Positions 45,881-58,330 of a stretch of 64,000 bases of DNA are shown here, piece by piece. The translations under genes were made by a program, and so were the position numbers. Numbering within the stretch: position 1 is the first letter of the stretch; every line of letters starts with the position of its first letter. Below the pieces are notes generated by a model, which ran no database searches, had not been told where the DNA came from, and worked only from the letters and a program-made list of their open reading frames with translations. This DNA comes from Microcebus murinus (lineage: Eukaryota; Chordata; Mammalia; Primates; Cheirogaleidae): NCBI RefSeq assembly GCF_040939455.1, contig NC_134110.1, positions 752,001 through 816,000 of the forward strand. Direction: 5' to 3'.

Positions 45881-46427
45881 TCTCCACAGTCCACTGGTGC
45901 TTATGTTAAGTACACCTACAGGGAGTGGAACTTGCTGTCTTACCTTACCCCTAGATTTGAGGAATAGCAAGTATTTAGAACTTACAGCAATGTGTCTGTT
46001 TATGTGGTCAATAGCCACAGTATCCCAACTCAGATCTTCAGAATAATACAATATTCTTTATCTCTAAGCTTGCGAGGAAATGAGACTTTTTGCATTTCAA
46101 TCCTGAAGAGATTATTTCTTGGTGGTAAACCAAGTGTTAGCCATAGACTGTACCAAGCTCTTTGGGACCTGACTCACCATGGAAACAGCTGTTTGCATTG
46201 AAAGTATACTTTTTAGACACACCGTTTTAAGACTGGAAGTGTAAGTAGGACAGTCACAGGGCACATAACAATCAAAACAATGAAATACAATGGATTTTCC
46301 TTCAGAGATCTTGCTCACTGGTATTGATGTCGTCTGTTGTCATAAGCCACCACAATGTTAAAATGAAAAACAGCTACAATTGGTGGTAGGAAGCAGGAGA
46401 AAAGTAGGAGACTTAAAAGCATTTCTA
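45881..46427. other. Unique sequence
   Basis: No gene or repeat recognised. Confidence 0.35.
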
Positions 46428-46757
46428 GGCTGGGCGCGGTGGCTCACGCCTGTAATCCTAGCACTCTGGGAGGCCGAGGCGGGCGGATTGCTCGAGGTCA
46501 GGAGTTCGAAACCAGCCTGAGCAAGAGCGAGACCCTGTCTCTACTATCAATAGAAAGAAATTAATTGGCCAACTAATATATATATAGTGGTGCATGCCTG
46601 TAGTCCCAGCTACTCGGGAGGCTGAGGCAGAAGGATCACTTGAGCCCAGGAGTCTGAGGTTGCTGTGAGCTAGGCTGACGCCACGGCACTCACTCTAGCC
46701 TGGGCAACAGAGTGAGACTGTCTCAAAAAAAAAAAAAAAAAAAAGCATTTCTAGTTT
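46415..46757 (+). repeat. Alu SINE with target duplication and a linker deletion
   Basis: The body starts at 46428 (GGCTGGGCGCGGTGG) and ends in a long A tail. AAAAGCATTTCTA occurs on both sides, the target duplication. The usual GAAAAAATTAGCCGGGCA segment between the arms is deleted. Confidence 0.92.
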
Positions 46758-46912
46758 GTTGTGGAGCCTTGGAAATCCTTTCATATACTCAGAGGATAGG
46801 TCTAGGTCAGCCAGGGGATGTCTGAAAAGAAAAGATCGAAAAGAAAGGAATCTGTTTGTTGTTTCCTAGGTGATGGGTTCTTAAAAGCACCCTATTCCTA
46901 AAAGAACAGCGG

Positions 46913-47545
46913 GCTGGGTGTGGTGGCTCATACCTGTAATCCCAGCACTTTGGGAGGCCCAGGCAAGAAGATCACCAGAGGCCGAGACTTGGGAACAGGC
47001 CTCGGCAATATAGTGAGACGCCTGTCTCAACAAAAAACAAACCAGGCATGGTGGTGCACGCCTGTAGTCACAGTTGCTCAGGAGGCTGAAGAAGGAGGAC
47101 CACTGGGCCTGGCACGGTGGCTCACGCCTGTAATCCTAGCACTCTGGGAGGCCGAGGCAGGCGGATTGCTCGAGGTCAGGAGTTCAAAACCAGCCTGAGC
47201 AAGAGCGAGACCCCGTCTCTACTATAAATAGAAACAAATTAATTGGCCAACTAATATATATAGAAAAAATTAGCCGGGCATGGTGGTGCATGCCTGTAGT
47301 CCCAGCTACTCAGGAGGCTGAGGCAGGAGGATCGCTTGAGCCCAGGAGTTTGAGGTTGCTGTGAGCGAGGCTGACGCCACAGCACTCACTCTAGCCTGGG
47401 CAACAGAGTGAGACTCTGTCTCAAAAAAAAAAAAAAAAAAGAAGGAGGACCACTGGAGCACTGGAGTTCGAGGCTGCAGGGAGCTGTGATGGTGCCACTG
47501 CTCTCCAGCCTGGGCAACAAAGCAAGACACTGTCTCTAAAAAAAT
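46913..47545 (+). repeat. Old Alu interrupted by a younger Alu
   Basis: The older copy (AluJ-like, GGGCTGGGTGTGGTGGCTCA) runs 46913-47105, is split, and resumes at 47456 (GAGCACTGGAGTTCGAGGCT) to its tail near 47545. Confidence 0.9.
47091..47455 (+). repeat. Young Alu (strepsirrhine type) with exact 15-bp target duplication
   Basis: Body 47106-47440. GAAGGAGGACCACTG is identical at 47091-47105 and 47441-47455. Confidence 0.95.
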
Positions 47546-48270
47546 AAATAAAAATTATAAAAAAAATAAAACTTAAAGAATAGCACTTGACCCAAACACT
47601 GTGGGCAAGATAAAAGCCTCAGCCAGAAGACAAGAAGGCTCGTCCTGGGACAGTGGGGCCAGGAAGATGAGGGGCCGGGGGGACCAGCACCAGCAACAAG
47701 CTAGACACACGCACAGTCTGTGCAAGCTGTGCACAGTCAGCACAGCCCAAGAGGGGCCTGAGGAAGTCCGGGGCCCTGCAGCTCACGAACAGTCTCCAAG
47801 CAAAGTGACCAGGGAACCTCACCCTCTCTCTGTACTGCTAGGAGTACGAGCTCTTAAAGCAATGGTCTCCAAACAGGATGACACACCCCAGAGACGGGGT
47901 CAGGTGATCCACTGGGGTTTGGGAAAGAGAAATTAGAACCTCAGTTTATATTTACCTTTTATCTTTAAAAGACAAGAAATTGTGTTTTTGCTAAAAGTTA
48001 AAACTCAGATCGACATCGGCCCCTCACCCCATCTGCATGTCCGCAGGCCTCAGGCCAGGCACAGTCTGCGAGCTGTGCTCGAGGGGACAGGAGTGGGATA
48101 GCACTGGGGGGATGAATGCTGTCAGCATACTGGGACGCACTGTAGGTCTTTGCATAGTCCCAGGCACAGGGACCTGTTCTAGCAGTTTTTACTAAACTAA
48201 CCCTCTTACACGGGACAAGTCGCTGAAAAAGGTTCTTGCAAAGAACAGCAGACCAAGGATCATTCTAACA
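47546..48270. other. Unique sequence
   Basis: No gene or repeat recognised. Confidence 0.35.
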
Positions 48271-48432
48271 CAGGCCAAACATCTCAAAGTAAAAAGCCGA
48301 AATCCAAAATGCTCTGAAGTCCGAAACTTTTTGAGGATCAACGTGATGCTCAAAAGAAATGTTCACTGGAGGATTTCAGATTTCAGATGTTTGCATCTGG
48401 GATGGTTAACCAGTAAGCATATAATTCAAATA

Positions 48433-49313
48433 CAGGCAGTCCCCAGGTTACAGACGAGATACGCTCCTGAGAATGTCTTTAGGTCAGATTTGTATGTAGC
48501 TCAGATCCCTGATGAACAGTGCACATACAGTAATAATAATAACAACAGCACTATAATGGCTTATATGTGGCAATAATAATATAGTGTACTGTAATAATTA
48601 TGCTTTTAATTCGAACAAACGGTACATAAACTCATATAAAAAGTTCAGATAGGAGATAGGAGAAACTTCAATAAAAGAATATTAAAAGTTAACACTCACC
48701 TAACGCTGCATCAGTGTCTTTCTTATTGGAAGGGGCACCTTCAGGTAAGAAGGTGGCTAACGTTCATCGGAAGACGAAGATGGAGATGGTGCCAGGGAGG
48801 ATGAGGTGGGTGCTGGAGAATCGAGATTTGATTCTGTTGTGGGGGGAGAGGAACTTACCACTGAAATTGGTTTCTTGGAAATGGTATCTAGGGTTGTTTG
48901 CACAGCCTTTTTCTTTTTTCATCATAAATGGCCCTGTAGCAGCTAATGTTCTCACTAACTACATGGTAAACCTTTGTAAACTACTCATTGTTAACCTCTG
49001 AAGCTTAGCAAATCCTGCTTCAATGAGAAGAAAAGCTTTGGCTAATTCTTTTATAGTGAACTCTCTGGGATGGATTTTCTGATTCTTTGTGTTCTTGTGT
49101 TTCTATCAGATGCTTCTCTATGAGACTAGCGGCTGGGTAAAGATGCAATGACAGCTTACGCTATGCAGGTTTGTTTATATGCGCAGAAGAAGCTAGTTCC
49201 CAAATTATTAACTTAATTATATGATTATAAATGATCTTGTGGGGAGCCTTGAGAGCCCATTCATAAGTATGGAATGCCTTAAGTCAGGTTGTCTGCAACC
49301 CAGGGACTGCCTG
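48433..49313. mobile_element. Tigger-type DNA transposon fossil (inner), 881 bp
   Basis: Inverted ends CAGGCAGTCCCCAGGTTAC and GCAACCCAGGGACTGCCTG. Preceded by TA (48431-48432) and followed by CA, a decayed TA. The host sequence rejoins as ATTCAAA-TA-TTCAAAAATC once the insert is taken out. The interior keeps no usable frame. Confidence 0.75.
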
Positions 49314-49350
49314 CATTCAAAAATCAAAAACAAACAAACAAACAAAAAAG

Positions 49351-49700
<350 letters not shown>

Positions 49701-49760
49701 AAAATCTGAAATCCAAAACACATCTGGACCCAAGATATCAGACGAAGGATACTCAGCCTG

Positions 49761-51955
49761 TAATGCAAGCAAAAGTGAGCACTGATAGCAGATACTTCTG
49801 TTCTTGGTGCAAGCTACTCATCAGCCATACGACAAGGAAAACACATTAAGATTTGCCAAGAAGTCAGCCAAAAAATTTGAAATTATCACAAAGACTTTCT
49901 GAAGTAGGTATCTGTGCCCAGTGTGGTTAGTGATGAACCTCACCCCTTACCATACTCAGTGAGAAGGGTGACGCCATCCCTCTGAGCAGGGGCCGTAGAT
50001 CCAGGCAAAGATGAACCTCCACGCTGCGCTCAGCAACAGCAAATACCACGAGACGCTAACTCGAACACGTGTCACAAGTAGTGTTCACTACATATAATCA
50101 TAAATGTTTATACACCTTTTACACTTTTATAAACCTTTTCTCAATAGCAAAAAACAAAAAGGAATATACCTTTAAAAAATACTTGTTCTTCATGCCACGG
50201 AAATATGGATTAAATACTAGTAAAACAATTTAGAAAAAACAAATCCTGATGCATCTTTTTGTCAGGAAGTACCATTAGATGACAAGTAGGAAATACTGCT
50301 GACAATCCGAAGAAGTGCAGGAATAAGTTTTCACGTGGGAAGTTGGCTAAAAGAAGAGATGTTTCCAACATATTCCATCTTATAGTAAGACTACAGGAAG
50401 ATATTTAAGCAGAGATGAAGTTGAGAGAACATATTTCGCAAAATAGATTTACCTTAAAAACTCCTCAGCATTTTATGTGCAAACTACTTAAGTCCAACCC
50501 CTGATGGAATGGCTACTTTGACTGGAATTTTTTTAAAAAAGGTAAGTGAGGGGTGGATTCCACATTAAGAATTCAGCAATAGCATTGCTACATAATTCAT
50601 AGGCAAGAAATGCCCCAAGTGCTGAGGGCATCACTAATGTGAATTTTATAAAATTAAGACCTTTAGTATATAGTATAATAGAGTATTTATAATTCTTTGG
50701 GATGTAATAGGAAATACTCATGAAAAATACTTTGATTTACCTAAATTTCTCTGATTATCCCAAGGCACATACTTTTAAAACATCTGTAAACCTAAAGATG
50801 AGTTTTGCATATATTTTTTACACAAAGGCAAGTGTTTCAAATTTTCAGACCTTTCTGAGGCTTTAAATGGCCACCAGCAAATTGCTACTTAAGCAGATAC
50901 AGTCAAAAAAATAAACACACATAATTTGAATCTTCAGGGTGAAAGTTATGTTTCATCAATGAGACAGGAAGGAACTACTTTCAGAAAGAGACTCGTGACA
51001 TAGAAAAAACATACTGAAAATGGCTATTTGGAAATGTTCTCATCATTACATGATTATGTTGGCAGAAACTATGCGTGACACCAACAAACGCTTTCACATC
51101 TACAAAACTAAAAAACTTGCAAGCAGAATTTTTCTAACTTGGTTTAAAAGCTTTCGAAGAATTTCAATAAGTTTGAAGCTATTTGTTAACAAAGTAAATG
51201 TGCAGCATCTTCAGATTAATACGTAAAAATGACAGATTCACATCAAGAAAACAGATACTTACTAGCCAGATTTCGATGGAAAATAGCTTTGCAAAATTGT
51301 TAAACAGGATTGAAAATTTCAGTAAGACAGTGGCACTTCCCCTGGGCCTGCTGTCTCTGGAAAGGCTCTTTCTCACTACAAAAGCCCTTCAAACCAAATA
51401 TTGAAACAAACTGAAGTTAGAACCAGAGTTCTGAATCATTCAAAAAATATTAAAATAACGTTTTCAAAAACAATAAATTTCAAAAAAATTTCAATACATT
51501 GCTGTCTTTTAAAAAAAATTAAGTATATTATAAATTCACATAATATATTCTATTTCAACAGTATATAGTGTCATCCTTTTTGTGTATATAACGCATACAT
51601 TCTTATGTAGCATTTATACTATTCAAGCACATAAATAAACCTGTATTTGGGATGGGTGCTTACAGGGATTGGCAACCACCCTTGAAAGGGCAGGAAAGAA
51701 GATGACCAAAAAGCAGCAAAGAAAGAAAACACTAAGAAGTTAACGTGACACACACACACGGAGCAGCAGTTAACGCGACACACGTGTACAGAGGAGCACA
51801 GCTTACACGACACATTTAGGGACTGGCGGAGACCACTCGACTCAGTCACAGAAGACTTGTTCTGGAATAACCCCACGCTGGGACAATGCTGAGGGACAGG
51901 ACTCAGCAGCACACAGCCGACACAGAGACAAGCACGGGCACGGAGCAGCAGGCAA
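49761..51955. other. Unique AT-rich sequence
   Basis: No gene or clear repeat. The small frames near 51020-51400 on both strands resemble nothing known. Confidence 0.4.
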
Positions 51956-51959
51956 CACT

Positions 51960-52150
51960 CACACTGGTTCATTCCTTCATCAGGAATTCATCGGCTATTC
52001 GTTTTGTGCGTCCGCGGTGGGCATGAGAGTAAGCCATGAATTTGGCCCAGAATCCGCCTCTGAGGAGGTTGTAGGCTAGTAGAGGAATTAAGCATGTAAA
52101 CATATGATTAAAATGCAACAGGAGCAACTGAATTTCAATGATCTCTGCAA
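51960..52150 (+). repeat. Ancient dispersed repeat fragment
   Basis: CATTCCTTCATCAGGAATTC to GAGGTTGTAGGCTAGTAGAG and AGCATGTAAACATATGATTA follows the old family described at 7660. Confidence 0.4.
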
Positions 52151-53165
52151 GAAAAAAAAAAAAAAAAGCTGGGACCAGGAACTGAGCTTCTGCAACAAGC
52201 CACCCATGCCTGGACATACCTACCAATCTCTCTCTTAGCCACTAGGACTTTGTGATTAACCGACTAACTATTCCTACCGATAGCTGGACTAGAACCGTAT
52301 ACACTTTACTTTCTAGTTAAACTAAGCACAGTTCTACAGAAGGCACAGCAAACAGACCTATGTTGGGCTCTGATATATTTTCAATCCCCCAATACTAACA
52401 ATTGTTTTCGTTCAGATCTAGTTGCTATTTCTTTTCTCCCCAGGTTGCCCCCCGACCCGAGACCCTCGTCATTCTCGCTTCGTGTTGGCATGCACGGACG
52501 TGCTTGACTCCCGGTCCCAGGCCTTGTCCTCGGCCTCAGCTTGTGCCCTGATCGCAGTTACGGCGCTGTTGTCACTTTCACTGCCAGGGCATTTTCCCCC
52601 TTGCACAAAGACCATTGCACAAAGACCATTCTGCACTACTGACCACTGGGGAGTGGTTCCCTCCAGGTCAGAGACCCTGTGGCCTTCTGACACTCCTGGA
52701 CCTCGGGACCCTGCGTTTCCTGGCCACTCAACTCTGCATTCTGTCTGCACTTGAGGAGCTGGGAAGAGTGGTTTTTAAATGTTCTCCTTACACCGAGTTC
52801 CACAGTGCTAAACTTCCCAGACCTACAGCAGTGCAGAAATTTTGCTGTTTAACCATTTCAGACCGACAGTCGTGTCAGCTATGCCAACATCCACCCTAAC
52901 CTTATGGCTGAAGTAACACCTAACGAGAGTTGTAATGAGTACAACAGTGTGACTTCATAGCTTGTAGGAATTCCATTTCTTGTTGTCTATATTATAGTGT
53001 ACAAATCCATTTTTAGCCCAATTGGTATTTTTAAAGTGTTTTTTTGTGCATAAAACATCAAACCATATGCTATTCTCCAAAAAAAAAATGACAGATCTGT
53101 GTTTTAAATAAAACACTTCTTGAATGTATTCAATTAACTAAAAAAAAAAAAATTATCAAACACCC
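52151..53165. other. Unique sequence
   Basis: No gene recognised. A 14-bp direct repeat GCACAAAGACCATT occurs twice in tandem at about 52602-52630. Confidence 0.4.
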
Positions 53166-53169
53166 ACTG

Positions 53170-53700
53170 TTATGTCTAGCTGTCTGTAAGTATGGAAAGT
53201 ATAAACATGACCCCTGCGCTTCAGGGTGCAGAGTCCAGGGAAGGGAACAGACGTGACGACTAATAACTGACACGCAGGACAACACGGGGAGGTCAGGGCA
53301 GGAACGAGGGAAGGGACACTAACCCGCCAGGGAACACAGAGGGAGACGACCTCACCGAAGAGGTAATGCGGGAGCTGACCTTGAAGGACAAACAGAAGTT
53401 TTCCAAAAGAAAAAAGCGCATTTCAGACAGAGGGAAACGCAGGCCTACAAACTGCAAAAAGCAGAGAAGCCTGCAACGCTCAGTCAGCGGCACAGAAGGA
53501 GAACACGGGAGCGGGCACGGAAGAGGCTGGAAAAAGACAGGTGGGGCCTCTTTTCAGGGGCTCCGTACACACAGAAAGCATCTGGCTGTTGCCCAGGGGG
53601 GCTCTGAACAGCTGGAAGATTCCAGTCGGGCGCTTCGTGATCAGACTTGTACTTTACGAGATCACTTTGCAGCTTGAGAAACAAATCTGAGGGCAAGACA
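53170..53700 (+). repeat. Ancient dispersed repeat, long copy
   Basis: ACATGACCCCTGCGCTTCAG, GGGAGCTGACCTTGAAGGAC, CAGACAGAGGGAAACGCAGG and GAACACGGGAGCGGGCACGG run in the order of the same old family as 7660 and 24735. Confidence 0.45.
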
Positions 53701-54668
53701 GAAGGCAAGGGAGGCCAGGCAGGAGATTCTTGCCTGGCTCGGCTTAGAAATGCCGAGGAGCTAGACAGACAAGGAGCCACAGGACGACGGAGAGGAGAGG
53801 ACAGTTGTAAGAGGCTTTTCGGAGGCAGAATCAAGGGGACCCGTGACGGGCTGGGTGGGGGTGTGAGGAGGAGCGCCGTGTCAAGGAGACTCCTGGCTTT
53901 CCGGTGATAGCCACGTCCTCCCCCCACAAAATTACTGCTCCCTAGCTGCGATGCCATCTGCCAGCTTTCAGCCCACAGCAAATCTCATTTCCAAAGCAGA
54001 GCCACAAGTAAACAGAAATAATTCCCAACTTATACGATATCAGATCTTAAACTCATAAGGGGCTGACACACGGAACAGCAGCTATGGGAACCAATCAGCT
54101 GGGTGAAAGTATTTGAATCATAAAAGGTTTCCGTCCATTAACCACCAAAAGCCACCAAGTGTCAAACATAAAATTTCAGGGTAAGTAAATGAAGTCGGAT
54201 GAAGTGGGATAATGTTCTCAGGGAACTTTGTACCCAAGGCAAACACTAACAAATCAATTAATAATCACTGAGTCTCCTACACCTGCCAGAGACGGACCAG
54301 GTCATGACGGGACACATGAAATACAGTGCCCACTCCCAGGGAGTTTACCTTCCTGTCGCACCCTGAGTCAGAGCACAGCTCCTCATAAATATTTAACTTG
54401 AACTGCAAAGCAGAAAGATCAACTTGTCACATTAACACCAGGAAGTGCAACTGAAAATCATATGGTGATAGCTTCTATTTTAATTAATATTCTACTGTTC
54501 ACACTTCTATTAATTTTTAAAGATAGCTTTCTGTTAGGTATTTTATAATCACATTTTAAAATCACAGTCCATTTCACATTAATGTGCAATTTCAACTCAT
54601 TTTTGACAAGGCAAAAATGCACATATTTTGTTTTGCTCTCGTATGAAATACTGATTATTCAGCTGCAG
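53701..54668. other. Unique sequence and MTHFS 3' flank
   Basis: Contains the inferred MTHFS 3' UTR (from 54668 downwards on the minus strand). No other gene seen. Confidence 0.45.
54479..54484 (-). promoter_or_regulatory. MTHFS: Candidate polyadenylation signal for MTHFS
   Basis: ATTAAA on the minus strand, about 185 nt after the stop codon. No AATAAA was seen on this strand between 54000 and 54668, so this common variant is the best nearby candidate. RNA 3'-end data would be needed to confirm it. Confidence 0.3.
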
Positions 54669-54910
54669 TCATCTGATGTAACACGTTGAGGAGTCTTCAT
54701 AAAGGACTTCATCTACCTTCATGTCATTTTCATCCACGGGGACCTGGGGGCAAATCTGTTCTTTGAAAGCCAGGGCCAGGGTATAGGGCTTCACGTCCTG
54801 GTGCTGCCCACAGCGCTTCAGGTAGGTGTCGTAGTAGCCCTTGCCCCTCCCTAGCCGGTTGCCGTGTGCGTCAAAGCCCAGACCCGGCACGAAGATGAGA
54901 TCAAGTCCCC
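54669..54910 (-). CDS. MTHFS: Last coding exon of 5-formyltetrahydrofolate cyclo-ligase (methenyltetrahydrofolate synthetase)
   Basis: The exon encodes about 80 residues running from [14 protein letters not shown] through [13 protein letters not shown] and [19 protein letters not shown] to [11 protein letters not shown]. This is the C-terminal part of MTHFS, the cytosolic ATP-dependent enzyme that converts 5-formyl-THF (folinic acid) to 5,10-methenyl-THF. The [17 protein letters not shown] stretch is the family's nucleotide and folate-binding signature, and all its glycines and the YYD are present. A good splice acceptor (pyrimidine run then CTGCAG) lies immediately upstream at 54911-54930. 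The first two exon bases complete a split Gly codon, so this is a true spliced exon and not a processed copy. The reading frame stays open into the intron up to 55100, but that part has no similarity to MTHFS. The TGA stop is at 54669-54671. The tail reads SSTCYIR, a few residues longer than the human protein, which ends soon after SST. Earlier exons are not in the window. Confidence 0.95.
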
Positions 54911-54930
54911 CTGCAGAAAATAGGAACACA
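54911..54930 (-). other. MTHFS: Splice acceptor of the MTHFS last intron
   Basis: On the minus strand a pyrimidine-rich stretch (TTCCTATTTT) ends in CTGCAG directly before the conserved MTHFS coding sequence. It fixes the exon start at 54910. Confidence 0.85.
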
Positions 54931-55144
54931 TTGAAGAGGATTAAAGGCTTTTGAAAGATCACTTCAGGATGCAGTGTTTGTTTTTTAATGACATCTATTC
55001 TTTCTCTGATTTCTAAAGAAATATATGATCGCTGTAGAAAATCCAAAAAGCATAGAGTTGGGCAGAAAAGGAAATAAAACTTACTCAGTAAGCCCTTCAT
55101 GACATTCTTCCAGCACTTCTTATATATCTATATCTGTATCTGTG

Positions 55145-55180
55145 TATGCAGATAGACAGATACATAGATAGATAGATATC
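55145..55180. repeat. GATA-type microsatellite
   Basis: Imperfect TAGATAGATAGATA run flanked by AGACAGATACATAG. Confidence 0.85.
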
Positions 55181-55671
55181 TGTACAAAAATGCCAGATTC
55201 CAAGGCCCCACCCCTGCCTGGTTAAACACAATCTCCAGGGATAGGGCCTCTGCTTCTTTCTGAGCACCCAGGTGATGATTCTACATACCTGCCGGGTGTG
55301 GGAATCAATGCCCCAGGGTAAGGATGGTTGGAGGAGTAGAAGATCAGAGAGGAGCCAGAAAAGACAGAGCTGTTCTCAGTGTCAGGGAACAGGGCGGGAG
55401 GCTGCTCTTGGGAGTACCAAGCAGTTCACTTCCCTCCCACTGGACAGGCCAGGCCAGGCTGTGGGGATTTCCAGATTGACACCAGAGCAGGATGTGAACT
55501 ACTGAGGGACAGTCCCATGGTACAAGGTGGGGCCCCATAACTCGTCCTATAGATGGAACCCTCTCAAGTAATGCAGGGACCAAAACTGGCCCTGGCATCA
55601 CCAGGGCAGAACAGGCTGCTGGTGCTCAGGGTACAAGGCAGGGTCTTAGAGACTATAAAAACCCAACCATA

Positions 55672-55968
55672 GGCTGGGCGCGGGGACTCATGCCCGTAAT
55701 CTTAGCACTCTGGCTGAGGCTGGAGGATTGTTTGAGGCCAGAAGTACGAGACCAGCCTGAGCAAGAGTGAGACACTGAATCTACTAAAAATAGAATTAGC
55801 TGGGTGTGGTGGTGCACATCTGTAGTCCCAGCTACTCAGGAGGCTGAGGCAGGAGGCTTGATTGAGCCCAGTAATTTGAGGTTGCTGTGAGCTACGCTAA
55901 CGCCACAGCACTCTAGCACTCTAGACAGATTGAGACTGTCTCAACAAAACAAAACAAAAACAAAAAAT
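55672..55968 (+). repeat. Alu SINE, diverged
   Basis: GGCTGGGCGCGGGGACTCATG to a CAAAACAAAACAAAAACA tail. Several small deletions, and CACTCTAG is duplicated in the right arm. Confidence 0.9.
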
Positions 55969-57125
55969 GCCACCACAGTGAGGGTGTGTGGAGATCCCAA
56001 TAAAGGAGGCAATACAGCTCACCAGATGAAGAACCCCCATGATGTTACGAGCCCAGAGAAGGGTCCTCCAGCCTCAGCAAGGAGCATGAGGTGCCAGTTC
56101 CAGCACAAGAGCCACATTACAAGTCCTACCCAGTGGCCTGCCCCGTGGCCCTCCTGACTGGGCCTTGGCCTCCTGATGTCTGTTCTAGGGGTCTCTGGGT
56201 GACCCACAACTTACCCATGGACTAACCACTCATGCAGCATTGCTGGCAAGAGTAGGAAGCCACGAATTCTCGGGAACAGTGTCCTCAGCAGAGATGTTTA
56301 CACTGCCCAGCCCCCACTGTCAGCAGCTGTGCGGACTGCCTACAGAAATGTAAGGAGAGCTCAGCTTCTCTCTGGCTCCTAGCGTACACTTGTCAACCCC
56401 TGCCTGCCAAAACCCAGCAGAGTATGTCTCAGATTACAGCAATGACCTTCCCATGTAAACCTGCTCGTCTATTCCAATGCCAACTTGCTAAAAGGTGCTA
56501 GTCACCGGCCTCTGTCCTTCCTCCTCGTCTCTGTCTGGCTCACTTGTCTCTCTTGGGGCTGACAGTGGCCTGCGCGCTTGGGTTTTGCTCCCTCGTGTCC
56601 TCTGTTGCCAGAGCACTGTCAGGCTTGGAGTCCTCCTCGGTCTTCCATAGCGAGAGCACACACACACACACCCTCCCTAGCATTCCTGCCTCTTTACAGT
56701 ATGGCAAGGCGTTTCGTAAGGTCCCCTGGGGCACACACAGTCTCCTCCCTTCAGGAGATGGCAGTTCACTTAACATAAAATTACACGCCACACGTAATAT
56801 CCATTCCAATGCCAGGCAGCAGTCTCCGCCAACTGCCCACAGAGCAACAGGGACAAGTACTGGAGCCCTGAGCAGAGGGACGGCAATTCTCGCTGGGTGG
56901 TCGGGGAAGAGTTCAGAGGGAACTTGTACGTGACCTGCATTTCAAAGATCTGCCCGAGCTGGGTCTGGGTATTTTTCAGGAACCAAAGGGAGAGTGGCAG
57001 GAGCAGAGCAAGGAGAAGGGAGTGGGAGCCGCTCACTCACTGGGGCAGAGGCTCACGCCGAGCAACAGTAGAAGATGTGAGCCGAGTGTTCCCCAGGGAG
57101 GGGCACGGGGCTCAGAGACCCCCTA

Positions 57126-57888
57126 AAAACACGATAGCTAAAAAGCAAATAAGCCAATTTAAAAATGGGCAGAGGGCTTCAACAGACATTTCTCCAAAGT
57201 AGATATACAAATGGCCAACAGGCATGTGAAAAGATACTCAACATCCCCAGTCATCAGGGAAATGACAACAAAACCTCACCTTGCACGCATTGGGGTGGCC
57301 AGTATCTAAAAAAAGAGAAAATAACAAATTTGGGGGAAGATGTGGAAAAACTAGAACCCTTGTGCACTGTTGGTGGGAATGTATGAATAAAATGGTGCAA
57401 CCACTTTGGAAAACAATATGCAGGCTTCTCCAAAGGTTAAAAATAGAACTACCATACAATCTAGCAATCCCACTTCTGGGTACTTACCCAAAAGAATCGA
57501 AATCAGGGGCTCAAAGAGATGCTGCGTACTCATATTCTGTATTACTCAGATTCTGTATTCCAAGACACAGAAACGACCTAAGTGTCCCCTGATGGACACC
57601 TGGCAAACGCAACGTGGAACATACACGCGATGGAGTGCGGCTCAGCCGTGGGGAAGACAATTCTGCACACGCAGCGCATGGATGCATCTTGAGGATACAC
57701 CAAGTGAAGTAAGTCACAAAAAGACAAACACTGTGTGATTCAAAAGTAGCCAAACTCTCGGAAACAGAGAGCAGCACAGTGGCTTCCGGGGGCAGGAGGT
57801 GGAGGCAACGGGGGGCTGCTGTTCACCAGGTGGAGAGTTTCAGTCACGCAAGACGAAAAGTTCTAGAGATCTGCTGTACAAATTGTGC
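57126..57888 (+). repeat. Old L1 (L1MA-like) 3' part, left piece
   Basis: ORF2 end (TTAAAAATGGGCAGAGGGCT, GTGCACTGTTGGTGGGAATG, CTAGCAATCCCACTTCTGGG) and 3' UTR (GTGGCTTCCGGGGGCAGGAGG, GTTTCAGTCACGCAAGACG). Interrupted by the piggyBac element. Confidence 0.85.
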
Positions 57889-58029
57889 TTTTACTTCAGT
57901 ACAAGTGTCGACTACAGTCAACAGCCACCGATGAACCGAGCGTCGACTTTAGCCGACAGCTGTGATACGACTTTTCAAATTTTTCATTTATCAAAATGAA
58001 ATTGTGAACATTTAAAAAAAAGTCATGAA

Positions 58030-58075
<46 letters not shown>

Positions 58076-58268
58076 ACCTATTCTGATTTACATGAGAAGC
58101 AAAGCTGCCTGTAAAGTAAAACAAGCTTTCAGTGCTTTCAAGCTTTCCTCATTATGCAAGAGCAAGACGGACTCGTCGTCAATGCGCAGCACAAGCTGTC
58201 GTGCGGACTGTGAGTGCCGGCTGTGGGCGAGGTGCCGCGGCCGGTGTGCACCGTACCAAAGTGGTTAA
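57889..58268. mobile_element. Short piggyBac-like element, relative of the minisatellite-bearing copy
   Basis: Left end TTTTACTTCAGTACAAG is a decayed TTAACCACTT.GGTAC. Right end GTACCAAAGTGGTTAA is intact with TTAA at 58265-58268. It holds one 44-bp unit and part of another (GTGTCGACTACAGTCAACAG, then GCGTCGACTTTAGCCGACAG), then the interior shared with 21820-22090. An (AT)20 run at 58033-58072 replaces a short ATGTATGCACATG of the other copy. It sits inside the 3' UTR of the L1. Confidence 0.82.
58033..58072. repeat. (AT)20 microsatellite inside the piggyBac element
   Basis: Uninterrupted AT repeat, likely unstable and length-polymorphic. Confidence 0.95.
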
Positions 58269-58330
58269 AATCTTTTAGGAGGGTAGAACTCACATTACAT
58301 GTTATTTGCCACAATAAAAAACAAGGCCAA
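58269..58330 (+). repeat. Old L1 3' UTR end, right piece
   Basis: After the TTAA the L1 3' UTR resumes (CACATTACATGTTATTTGCC, ACAATAAAAAACA), ending in its A tail. Confidence 0.8.

Noticed and set aside
54911..55100. Extension of the MTHFS reading frame upstream of the exon to an ATG at 55100
   Set aside because: Similarity to MTHFS begins exactly after a splice acceptor. The upstream residues match nothing in the family.
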